Assembly (NCBI GenBank): GCA_001931535.1
Contig: CP016211.1
Coordinates: 14,089,501 to 14,153,500 of the forward strand
Direction: 5' to 3'
From: Minicystis rosea
Lineage (GTDB): Bacteria; Myxococcota_A; Polyangia; Polyangiales; Polyangiaceae
Length of the DNA stretch: 64,000 nucleotides
The notes under the pieces are model-generated. The model searched no databases. It was not told where the DNA came from and saw only the letters and a list, made by a program, of their open reading frames with translations. Positions 43,182 to 50,904 of this stretch are shown piece by piece. Each line of letters begins with the position of its first letter. Position 1 is the first letter of the stretch. The position numbers were made by a program, and so were the translations under genes.

Positions 43182-45056
43182 TCAGCGCCGGTACACCTCG
43201 ACCTCCGCGGCGCGCGCGCCCGCGAGGATGCGGCGCACGGTGGCGGTGTTGGCGTAGGTGGGGTCGCCCGACACGGTGAGGGCCTTGTTGCCGTCGCGCG
43301 CGTACGCCAGCGCCCCTTGGGTTTTCAAGGCGAAGAACGCATCGTCCGGAGGGGACGTGTAGAGGCAAACCGTGGCGCTCTTCCCGTCCTGGTAGAGGGT
43401 GACGACGGCCGGCTCCATCGCCGCGTTGGAGTACGCGACGTGGAGCCCGGTCTCGATGACGCTCGCCACCATGTCTGCGCCTGTCCACGCGGCGAGGGCG
43501 CTCGCCGCTTGGGCGGAGCGCTTCGGGGGTGTCGCGGGCGGTTCCGGATTGGCGTCGGCCTGCACGTCGACCACGGCGTGGTCGAGCACCGTTTGGAAGG
43601 CTTGCGAGAGCCGCTCCGGCCGCGTGGCCACGAGCACGAAGGCACCTGCGTCGATCGCGAACCGGGCCGCTCCATAGAGCGCTTTGTAGCTCGCGGCGAG
43701 CGTGTCCACGTGCGCGCGGACGGCGGCCGGCGTGCTGTAGGGCGCGCCGAGGTGCATCAACGCCACCGCGCCCTCGTCGCAGGTCACCGTGTACGCCTCG
43801 GCGGTGCCGCCCGTCGCGCAGTGACCGAGCCCGAGCGCCTTCGCGCGCCGGTCGATCTCCGCGATCTCGACATCGCGGAGGCGCTTCGAGAAGGGCCAGC
43901 CGCCGAGGTGGTGCTGTACGCCCACGGCCGCGCCGAGCACCAGCGTCGCCGCGCCGAGCGCAGCGACGACGCGGCGCACCCACGGGCGGCGCGGGGCCGG
44001 CGCAATCCCGGAGGTGGCGTTCGTCGTGCGCAGCGTGTGGCTCGCCGGCGGCGCCGTCGGATCCACGCCGGTGATGGTGGATGTCTCCGACGGTTGCACG
44101 TCGGGCGTCGTCGTCGAGGCAGGCGACGCCGTGACGAGGCCCGAGCCTTCGTAGGCGGCTCGCATCGCGTGCGCGAGGGCCGAGGCGTCGGGGTAGCGGT
44201 CCGCGGGGCGCAGCGCGAGCGCTCGGCGGAGCACCGGCTCGAGCGCGCCCACGTCGACGCCGCGGGCCTCGGGCGTCGGACGCACGGGGTCGACGACCGT
44301 GAGCATGGCGTCGGCGTCGGTGCCGATGGCGGGCCGTCCCGTGACCAGCTCGACGAAGACGAGCGCGAGGGCGTGCACGTCGGTCCACGGTCCGGTGCGC
44401 GCGCCGGCGAGCTGCTCGGGGGCGGCGTAGCGCGGCGTGAAGGGGCTCGCGCCCGACACCGTTTGGGTCGCGCCGCTCCCGGCGGTCTCGTGCGGCGCGA
44501 CGATCTTCGCGATCCCGAAATCGATGACGCGCGGCTTGAGCTCGCCGCCGCGGTCGGGCTCGAGGATCACGTTTCCGGGCTTGAGATCGCGGTGCGCGAC
44601 GCCGGCGGCGTGCGCGTGCGCCATGGCGTCGAGCAGCGGCTCGAAGAGGCGCCACGCATCCTCGAGCGCCATCGGGCGGCCGCCGCGCACGTCGAGCGCC
44701 TGCTTCAACGTCGGGCCGCTGCACCATTCCATCACGAGGTAGGGGAGCTCGCGCGCGGCTTCGTCCGGCGGCAGGAGCCCCACGTCGAGGGCCGCGACGA
44801 TGTTGGGATGATGGAGCCGCTTGAGCGTCCGGCCCTCTTCGAGGAAGCCTCCGACCAAGTCGGCGAGCCGCTCGGCGCCGAGCCCTTCGGGGAGCTTCAG
44901 CACCTTGAGCGCGACGGGCGAGCCGAGCCCCACGTGAAACGCGCGGTACACCGTGCCGAACCCGCCCGCACCGATGGCGCGCTCGACGCGGTAGCGGGCA
45001 TCGATGAGCGTCCCGAGGAGTCGGTCGGCGAGAACCGCGTTCACGGCGGCGGACAT
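43182..45056 (-). CDS. Membrane-anchored Ser/Thr protein kinase (PknB-like)
   Basis: 624 aa. N-terminal kinase domain: Gly loop GAGGFGTVY (residues 29-37), catalytic Lys K51, HRDLKPGN with D157, DFG at 179-181, and APEQLAG in the activation segment. All key residues are present. A Thr/Pro/Ser linker leads to one membrane helix (about 375-395) and a roughly 220-residue extracytoplasmic domain with four Cys that I do not recognise. It is divergent from an FHA-domain sigma-54 activator with only about 40 bp between starts; the FHA domain would recognise phosphothreonine made by such a kinase. Confidence 0.9.
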   Translation of the reverse strand: MSAAVNAVLADRLLGTLIDARYRVERAIGAGGFGTVYRAFHVGLGSPVALKVLKLPEGLGAERLADLVGGFLEEGRTLKRLHHPNIVAALDVGLLPPDEAARELPYLVMEWCSGPTLKQALDVRGGRPMALEDAWRLFEPLLDAMAHAHAAGVAHRDLKPGNVILEPDRGGELKPRVIDFGIAKIVAPHETAGSGATQTVSGASPFTPRYAAPEQLAGARTGPWTDVHALALVFVELVTGRPAIGTDADAMLTVVDPVRPTPEARGVDVGALEPVLRRALALRPADRYPDASALAHAMRAAYEGSGLVTASPASTTTPDVQPSETSTITGVDPTAPPASHTLRTTNATSGIAPAPRRPWVRRVVAALGAATLVLGAAVGVQHHLGGWPFSKRLRDVEIAEIDRRAKALGLGHCATGGTAEAYTVTCDEGAVALMHLGAPYSTPAAVRAHVDTLAASYKALYGAARFAIDAGAFVLVATRPERLSQAFQTVLDHAVVDVQADANPEPPATPPKRSAQAASALAAWTGADMVASVIETGLHVAYSNAAMEPAVVTLYQDGKSATVCLYTSPPDDAFFALKTQGALAYARDGNKALTVSGDPTYANTATVRRILAGARAAEVEVYRR

Positions 45057-45097
45057 TCTACAGGGCGCACGCCGCCATGATGGTAGAAGAAGACACC

Positions 45098-46486
45098 ATG
45101 GCGCGCGCGCCGGAAGGGGCAGACGCCTCGAGGACGGATACGTGGACGGAGCGCTCGGACGATCGCGACGCCGAGCCGCGCTCCATCCCCGCGCTCGCGG
45201 TCGTGCTCGACACGGAGCGCCCCACCGCCGGCTGCTTCGCCGTTTCGCTCGCGGGGATCAGCCGGATCGTGATCAGCCGCGGCCCCGAGCGCCGGGCGCA
45301 GCGCCGCGGCACCGAGCTCGGGCTCGAGCTGCCCGATCGCCGGATCTCGAAGCCGCACGCGACGCTCGATCGCGACGGCGACGGCTTCGTGATCGCGGAT
45401 CTCGGATCGAGCAACGGGACCTTCGTCGGCGGGTTCGGCGCGAGCGAGCGCGTCACGACGAGCCGCGTCGCCTTCGACGAGCCGTGGCGCGTCGGCCACT
45501 CGGTGCTCGCGGTGCTCCGCGACGGCGGGCCGGTCCTCGAGCGCGCGCGCACCGGCCGGCCGTGGCCCTTCACGACGCTCTCCGCCTCGTTCGCGCGCGA
45601 GCTGTCGCGCCTCGAGCGGGTCGCGGCGTCGATGCTGCCGCTTCTTTTGCTCGGCGAGACCGGGACCGGCAAGGAGGTGCTCGCGCGCGCGGTGCACGAG
45701 CGCTCGGGCCGCCCCGGGCCGTTCGTGGCGATCAACTGCGGCGCCCTGCCGGCGAACCTGGTCGAGGCTCACTTGTTCGGGCACCAGAAGGGCGCGTTCT
45801 CGGGCGCGCTGCGCGACGAGATCGGGTTCGTGCGCTCGGCGGATCGAGGCACGCTCTTCCTCGACGAGATCGGCGACCTCGCGCCGAGCGCGCAGGCGAG
45901 CCTCCTCCGCGTGCTGGAGGAGGCCGAGGTCACGCCCGTCGGCGCCTTCCACCCGATCAAGGTTCGCGTCCGCGTCCTCTCCGCGACCCATCACCCGCTG
46001 GACGAGCGCGTGGCCGCCGGCGCGTTCCGGGCCGACCTGTTCGCGCGCCTCTCCGGCTTCTCGTTCCGGATCCCGCCGCTGCGCGAGCGCCGCCTCGACA
46101 TCGGCGAGCTGCTCGCATCGTTCTGGAGCGACGGCGCGGGGGCGCACGCGCTCCGGCCCGACGCGGCCCTCGCCCTGCTCGCGCACGATTATCCGATGAA
46201 CGTGCGCGAGCTGAGGCACGCGGTGGAGGCCGCCGCGGTGCTGGCCGAAGACGGCCTGGTGCGCCTCTCCGGCCTGCCCGCGGCGATGACGGGGACACGC
46301 GAGACGAAGGCCTCCAGCCCGTCGAGCGCGCCCCTCGATGCGGCCGACGCGGCGATCCGCGACGAGCTCGCCGAGCGTCTCCAAGCCAGCGGCTACAACC
46401 TGACGCAGGTCGCCCGCGAGATGGGCAAGGCGCGCCAGCAGATCCAGCGCTGGGTCAAGCGGTTCGGGCTCAAGGAACGGGCCTGA
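45098..46486 (+). CDS. FHA-domain sigma-54-dependent transcription activator
   Basis: 462 aa from the ATG at 45098 (ATGs at 45077/45080 are alternatives). The FHA domain spans about residues 50-130 (RISKPHATL, DLGSSNGTF). The AAA+ core has GETGTGKE (about 186), the sigma-54 contact loop GAFSGA (about 232; usual form GAFTGA), FLDEIGDL and an R-finger region FRADLF. The C-terminus is a Fis-type HTH (YNLTQVAREMGKARQQIQRW). It probably integrates kinase signalling from the adjacent divergent kinase. Ser for Thr in the loop keeps the hydroxyl. Confidence 0.88.
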   Translation: MARAPEGADASRTDTWTERSDDRDAEPRSIPALAVVLDTERPTAGCFAVSLAGISRIVISRGPERRAQRRGTELGLELPDRRISKPHATLDRDGDGFVIADLGSSNGTFVGGFGASERVTTSRVAFDEPWRVGHSVLAVLRDGGPVLERARTGRPWPFTTLSASFARELSRLERVAASMLPLLLLGETGTGKEVLARAVHERSGRPGPFVAINCGALPANLVEAHLFGHQKGAFSGALRDEIGFVRSADRGTLFLDEIGDLAPSAQASLLRVLEEAEVTPVGAFHPIKVRVRVLSATHHPLDERVAAGAFRADLFARLSGFSFRIPPLRERRLDIGELLASFWSDGAGAHALRPDAALALLAHDYPMNVRELRHAVEAAAVLAEDGLVRLSGLPAAMTGTRETKASSPSSAPLDAADAAIRDELAERLQASGYNLTQVAREMGKARQQIQRWVKRFGLKERA

Positions 46487-46563
46487 GCCATGCGGTGCTG
46501 CGCAAACCGAGCGATCGGTATCTCACGCCGCGCCTCGCAAGCTGCGCGGTAGGATGCGCCGCG

Positions 46564-47592
46564 ATGACGGAAGACAGCACGCAAGGTTCGTTCGTGGGTC
46601 GCTATTCGGAGCGCGACGGCGCCGTGGTCTACACGCTCTCCGGCTTCGGCCGGGAGGTCGTCGGCGAGACGGCCTTGAACCCGAGGACGTGGCGCGATCT
46701 CGGCGACGGTTACGCCAAGGATGCCGAGCACGTCCTCTACAACGGCGACGCCATCGAGGCGGACGCCGCGTCGTTCGTCGCTCTCGGTCACGGATATGCG
46801 AAGGACGCGACGGCGGTGTTTTCGCAGGGCGCGCCCGCGACCGAGCCCGACGACGGACCTTGGGACGCGCCGAGCTTCGTCGTGTTCGGCCCGCGCTACG
46901 TCGCCGATCGTCGCGGTGTCTTCTGCATCCGCTACGGCTACGACTGTTACGAAGCCGTCGCGGTCGAGGGCGCCGACCCCTCCGACTTCGAGGAGGTCGG
47001 GCTCTCCTTCGGCCGCGCGCCGCGCGCGGGTGTCGTCTACGACAACGGCGTCGTCGAAGAGAGGCTCGACGCCTCGTCGATCGCGCTTCGCGGCCGCTTC
47101 TTCGTCGTCGATCGCAACGCCGTCCACCATCTTCGCTACGGCGGGAAGCACACGGACGACGTCGAGCTCCATCGAATCGACGCCGACCCGCGCTCCTTCA
47201 CCTTGCTCGGTGAGCACTACGCGGCCGATGCGCGGAGCGTCTTCCATTTCCTGAACGACGACGGCGACGCCGACGTGGCCACGATCCAGCGTCTTCCCGA
47301 CGTGTCCCCCGCGGGATTCGAGGCCCTCGAAGCGTTCGATGGCTACGCGCGCGCCGGGCGGGTGATCCTCAATCACGGCGTCGTCGAGCGCGCGATCGTC
47401 GATCCCGCGACCTTCGAGGCGATCGTTCCGAGCCGGCGGCGCGGGTTGGAAGCGCTCGCCCCCGGATGGGCACGCGACCGCCTCCACGTCTACCGCATGC
47501 GCCCCGAGCTGCGAGAGATGGAGGGCTTCAAGCTCGAGGTCCTCTCGCCCGAGCTCGTCCCTGGAGCGGATCCCGCCACGTTTCAGCCGTGA
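46564..47592 (+). CDS. DKNYY-repeat protein
   Basis: 342 aa from the ATG at 46564. At least six repeats follow the pattern Y-x-K/A-D-x3-V (GYAKDAEHVLYNG, GYAKDATAVFSQG, RYVADRRGVFCIR, FFVVDRNAVHHL, HYAADARSVFHF, GWARDRLHVYRM), as in the DKNYY family, each followed by a 'DP-x-F-x-x-L' link. No signal peptide. Function of the family is unknown; it is seen in host- or surface-related proteins. Tandem to the sigma-54 activator with a gap of about 75 bp. Confidence 0.75.
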   Translation: MTEDSTQGSFVGRYSERDGAVVYTLSGFGREVVGETALNPRTWRDLGDGYAKDAEHVLYNGDAIEADAASFVALGHGYAKDATAVFSQGAPATEPDDGPWDAPSFVVFGPRYVADRRGVFCIRYGYDCYEAVAVEGADPSDFEEVGLSFGRAPRAGVVYDNGVVEERLDASSIALRGRFFVVDRNAVHHLRYGGKHTDDVELHRIDADPRSFTLLGEHYAADARSVFHFLNDDGDADVATIQRLPDVSPAGFEALEAFDGYARAGRVILNHGVVERAIVDPATFEAIVPSRRRGLEALAPGWARDRLHVYRMRPELREMEGFKLEVLSPELVPGADPATFQP

Positions 47593-47752
47593 GCTGAACG
47601 AGAAGCTTCGACCTTCACGCGCGCGTCGAGGTTGACGCGCACGACGATCCGGCATGAGGCGCGCCCGATGCGGGTGCGCCCCGTGCCGCGGATCCGCAGC
47701 CTCACGAGGCCGGCGCAGGCTCATGCCGTGTGCATGAACGCGCCGCGATCGA

Positions 47753-49114
47753 TCAGATACCGCCGGCTGCGTTGGCCAGGACCACGCCCCGCTCTCCGCC
47801 CACCCAGATGTGGGAGGCGTCGAGGGCGAAGCCGGTGCGGAGCTTTCCTCCGCCGGCTGCGCTGACCTTCTGCGCGAGGTCGCCGCTCGAGCTCTTCCAG
47901 GTCGCGCCGCCGTCCTCGGTGCGGAGCATGAGCGCGGTGGACGCGTCGTAGTTGTAGCCGACGATCCAGCCGTGCACCCCGTCGGGCGCGAAGAAGGCGG
48001 AGGAGAGCTCGATGGCCTGGTTGGCGACGTCGCTCGGCACATCGACGCGCTTCCAAGTCTTGCCGGCATCGACGGTCCGGTAGATGTACGCGAGCCCGGG
48101 GTAGATGTTGTTCGCCCACCACGTGATCCCCGTCGTCGCGTTCGCGAAGGTCACGCCCGCCGGCTTGAAGGGCTGCGCGTCCTCGGGCATGTCGGGCAGG
48201 ACCTTCGGGAAGAAGCTGTGGCCGCCGTCGGTGCTCACGCAGATCTGCGGGTCGAAATTCGGCGACGCGACGTAGGCGATGAAGTTGCCGTCGGGGCTCA
48301 CGTACGCGGCGGTGGGCTGCGTGGGCACGTTCTGGCTGTCGGGACCGTCTTGGCATTGATCGGCCGGCACCGGGTCCGGGATCGGCGGGGACGCGGCCGG
48401 GGCCCAGATGTCGTTCCACACGGCGTTCGGCCCCGGCGCGCCGCTCGTGACGGCGACGTAGCGAGAGTCCGCCACGAGCAGCGTGCTGCCATCCGGGCGC
48501 GAGCGCACCGCCATGACGTCCTCGATCCCGAAGTGATCGCCGGCCGTCGAGCGCTCGATCCCGAACGTCTTGCCGCCGTCGTGGCTGGCGATGACGTCGC
48601 ACGCATACGCGCGCGCGATGAGCCCGTCCGCGCTCTTCTCGACGCCTCGGAAGTTGATGGTGCCGAGCAGACACAGGCCGTCGCGGTTGCCCCCGAAGAG
48701 CACCTTCGTGACCTCCTTCTGCTTGGCCTTGAAGATGGCGCCCCCGTTGCTGAACGTCTGGTCCGCGCCGGTGGTCGTGATCCAGCCGTCGTCGGCCGAC
48801 GCGAAGTAGATGCCGGTCACGAGATCGTTGCCCGTTCGAAAGACGACGTCGTTCGGATCGGTCGCGTCGTCGATCAGGGGGAAGGCCGTCCAACCGGGCG
48901 CGCCTGGGCTGCCGCCGGTGCCGCTCGAGCTGCTGTTGCTGCCGCTGCTCGAGCTGCTGCCGTTGTCTCCGCCGGTGCCGGTGCCGGCCCCCGGTCCCGA
49001 TCCCGTACCGCCCGTGCCTCCGTGGCCCGGTGTGGTCTCGCCGCCCAGCTTGCAGCCGGCGATCACGCCGAGGAGGACGAAGGGGGCCGCGAGGCGAAGG
49101 AGATGGTCACGCAT
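47753..49114 (-). CDS. Asp-box (BNR/sortilin-like) propeller lipoprotein
   Basis: 453 aa from the ATG at 49114. The lipobox VIAGC places C21 as acylation site. A long Gly/Ser/Thr linker spans about 25-65. The rest is a propeller with Asp-box signatures: SHDGGKTF, STDGGHSF, TVDAGKTW, TEDGGATW. Such proteins include sialidases and photosystem assembly factors, but catalytic sialidase residues are not evident, so a binding or scaffold role at the outer membrane is likelier. A strong palindrome lies about 110 bp upstream. Confidence 0.8.
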   Translation of the reverse strand: MRDHLLRLAAPFVLLGVIAGCKLGGETTPGHGGTGGTGSGPGAGTGTGGDNGSSSSSGSNSSSSGTGGSPGAPGWTAFPLIDDATDPNDVVFRTGNDLVTGIYFASADDGWITTTGADQTFSNGGAIFKAKQKEVTKVLFGGNRDGLCLLGTINFRGVEKSADGLIARAYACDVIASHDGGKTFGIERSTAGDHFGIEDVMAVRSRPDGSTLLVADSRYVAVTSGAPGPNAVWNDIWAPAASPPIPDPVPADQCQDGPDSQNVPTQPTAAYVSPDGNFIAYVASPNFDPQICVSTDGGHSFFPKVLPDMPEDAQPFKPAGVTFANATTGITWWANNIYPGLAYIYRTVDAGKTWKRVDVPSDVANQAIELSSAFFAPDGVHGWIVGYNYDASTALMLRTEDGGATWKSSSGDLAQKVSAAGGGKLRTGFALDASHIWVGGERGVVLANAAGGI

Positions 49115-49224
49115 AACAAGTTCTCCGAGTCGAGCGCCGCACCGCGCGGCGCCCGAGCCCTGGAGCAACCGATGTTCCAAGCGCGCCCCGCGAAATCACG
49201 CGGAGATCCGGCCCCGTCCCGCCA

Positions 49225-49252
49225 GGCGCAACGTTGCACGCAACGTTGCGCC
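49225..49252. promoter_or_regulatory. 28-bp dyad made of two GCAACGTTGC boxes
   Basis: GGCGCAACGTTGC and GCAACGTTGCGCC are perfect inverted arms with AC between them. Each arm holds the self-complementary GCAACGTTGC, giving two boxes 12 bp apart. It lies upstream of the Asp-box lipoprotein gene. LacI-type operators often have a similar centre (GCAA-CG-TTGC), so it looks like an operator for an unidentified regulator. Confidence 0.5.
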
Positions 49253-49338
49253 CCCGAGGCGCGCCTCGTCGCGAAGCGCGCCGATGCAGCGACGTTGGCA
49301 GAGCGCCGCGCCGGCCTCGTCGAGCCGGCGCACGAGGC

Positions 49339-50829
49339 TCACTTCACCGGCTGAAGCACGCCCGCGTCGTCGACGTCGTAACGTCCGATCCCGCGATACG
49401 CGAAGGCGACGTAGATGCGGTCGTTCGGATCGACGGCGACGCGGGCAGGGCGCTCGAGGTCGATCCGAGAGAGCGGCTCGCCGGACGCGCTGAAGGTCCG
49501 AATGGTGTCGTCGAACTCGGAGACGCTGACGATGACGCCCTTCCGCGTCACGACGATCCCCGTGATGCTGCCGCCGTGCGCCGCCGCGATCGTCGTCACG
49601 GGCTTGCCGCCGGAGACCTCGAGCACCTGCATGGCGCCTTCGTAGCTGCCGAGCACCAGGTGCTGTTCGTCGGGCGTCAACGTCGCCGCCGAGAGGGTGG
49701 TGTCCTTCTTCGTCGCTGCGAACACGGTGCTCTTCCCGCGCTCGAGATCGATGCGCATCAGGCTCGGCTCGGAGTACGCGCGCGCGAAGACGAGCTTCCC
49801 GTCGGCGCTGACGACGAGCGCTTCGACGACGTCGAGCTTGCTGTTGATCTCCTTCGTGAGCTCCCCCTTCTCCGACCAGACCTGAAGCTTGCTTTGCGTC
49901 TCGTCGATCACGAGCACGCGTCCATCGGGGAGGTGGGCGCCGATCCTCCCCGAGGTCGGAAGGAGGTCGAACACCTTGCTCCGCGTGCGCTTCCCGCCCG
50001 TGATCGGAAAGCGCCACAGCGCGCCCTTCGCGGCCATGAGGAGCGCTTGCTCGTCCGATGCGACGACGAACGCGGCGGCCACCTTCCGTTCACCCGGGGT
50101 CGGGATGGGCGGCGCTGCGGCGCCCGTCGCGAAGGACCATTCCTCGATGGCGCTCGAAAGGGCCACCGACGCGAAGAGGTTTCCCTGCGCGAACACCATG
50201 GTGTCGATGAACTGCTTGTACGGCCAGAGCGGAGGCATCGCGGCGGCGGCGGCGTCCTCCGGCGCTTCACCGCGCAGGACCGCGGCGGCCGTGGTGACGA
50301 GCTCCGCGGCGCCCTCGCGATCCGCGAACGCCTCGAACGCCTTCTCCAGCGCGGCCGCGGCCTCCTCGTCGGCGCGCTTGGCCGCGCCCTTCGCGGGCTT
50401 GGGCTCCTGGTAATCGTAGTCGAAGCCCTCGAGCTCGCCGTCCGCGAAGGCGTTCGCGCGCCGCTTCTTCAAGAAGGTCTCCACGCTCCGGAACGCGAGC
50501 GTGATGCTGGGATCGTCGTGGAGCAGGAGCGACAGCCGGCCGTCGAGCGGGCCGCCGACGTGCAAGACGAGGAGGTCCGAGCCGTCGTTCGTGTAGAGTG
50601 GGAGGAGGCCGCCGAGGCTCTTCAGGAACGGAGCCTCCTGCGCGTGATCGAGCCAGCCCTCGTCGAGATCCATCTCGAGCAGCTCGGCCGTCGATTGGAG
50701 CCGCCACGGCTTCGAGCCGGCCCGTTCGCCGTCCGCCTTTTCGTAGAGCGCTCGAACCTCGGGGGACAGCGTGACCTTGTATCGCTTCTCGACTTCCGCA
50801 AAACGCGCGTCCGTGACCTTCGTCGGCAT
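49339..50829 (-). CDS. SMI1/KNR4 (SUKH)-like protein fused to beta-propeller
   Basis: 496 aa. The N-terminus (RFAEVEKRYKVTLSPEVRALY; GLLPLYTNDGSDLLVLH) matches SUKH/SMI1-KNR4 domains (residues 1-125). A linker with Lys/Ala-rich helix follows, then six to seven propeller-like repeats (DGKLVFARAYS, DEQHLVLGSYEGAMQVLE, RKGVIVSVSEFDDTIRTFS, NDRIYVAFAYRG). SUKH proteins often neutralise toxins, but this fusion may simply be a cytoplasmic scaffold. No signal peptide. No toxin gene lies next to it. Confidence 0.75.
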   Translation of the reverse strand: MPTKVTDARFAEVEKRYKVTLSPEVRALYEKADGERAGSKPWRLQSTAELLEMDLDEGWLDHAQEAPFLKSLGGLLPLYTNDGSDLLVLHVGGPLDGRLSLLLHDDPSITLAFRSVETFLKKRRANAFADGELEGFDYDYQEPKPAKGAAKRADEEAAAALEKAFEAFADREGAAELVTTAAAVLRGEAPEDAAAAAMPPLWPYKQFIDTMVFAQGNLFASVALSSAIEEWSFATGAAAPPIPTPGERKVAAAFVVASDEQALLMAAKGALWRFPITGGKRTRSKVFDLLPTSGRIGAHLPDGRVLVIDETQSKLQVWSEKGELTKEINSKLDVVEALVVSADGKLVFARAYSEPSLMRIDLERGKSTVFAATKKDTTLSAATLTPDEQHLVLGSYEGAMQVLEVSGGKPVTTIAAAHGGSITGIVVTRKGVIVSVSEFDDTIRTFSASGEPLSRIDLERPARVAVDPNDRIYVAFAYRGIGRYDVDDAGVLQPVK

Positions 50830-50904
50830 GCGCCCCTTTACCAGACGAGCGGACGGAAGCGCATCAGCCCTGGACCCGAGGGCCGCTGATCGAAGCCGTC
50901 ACGT

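Noticed and set aside
45004..46563. Long extension of the DKNYY gene leftwards
   Set aside because: The extended frame is antisense or out-of-phase with the FHA-sigma-54 gene; the ATG at 46564 begins the recognisable protein.
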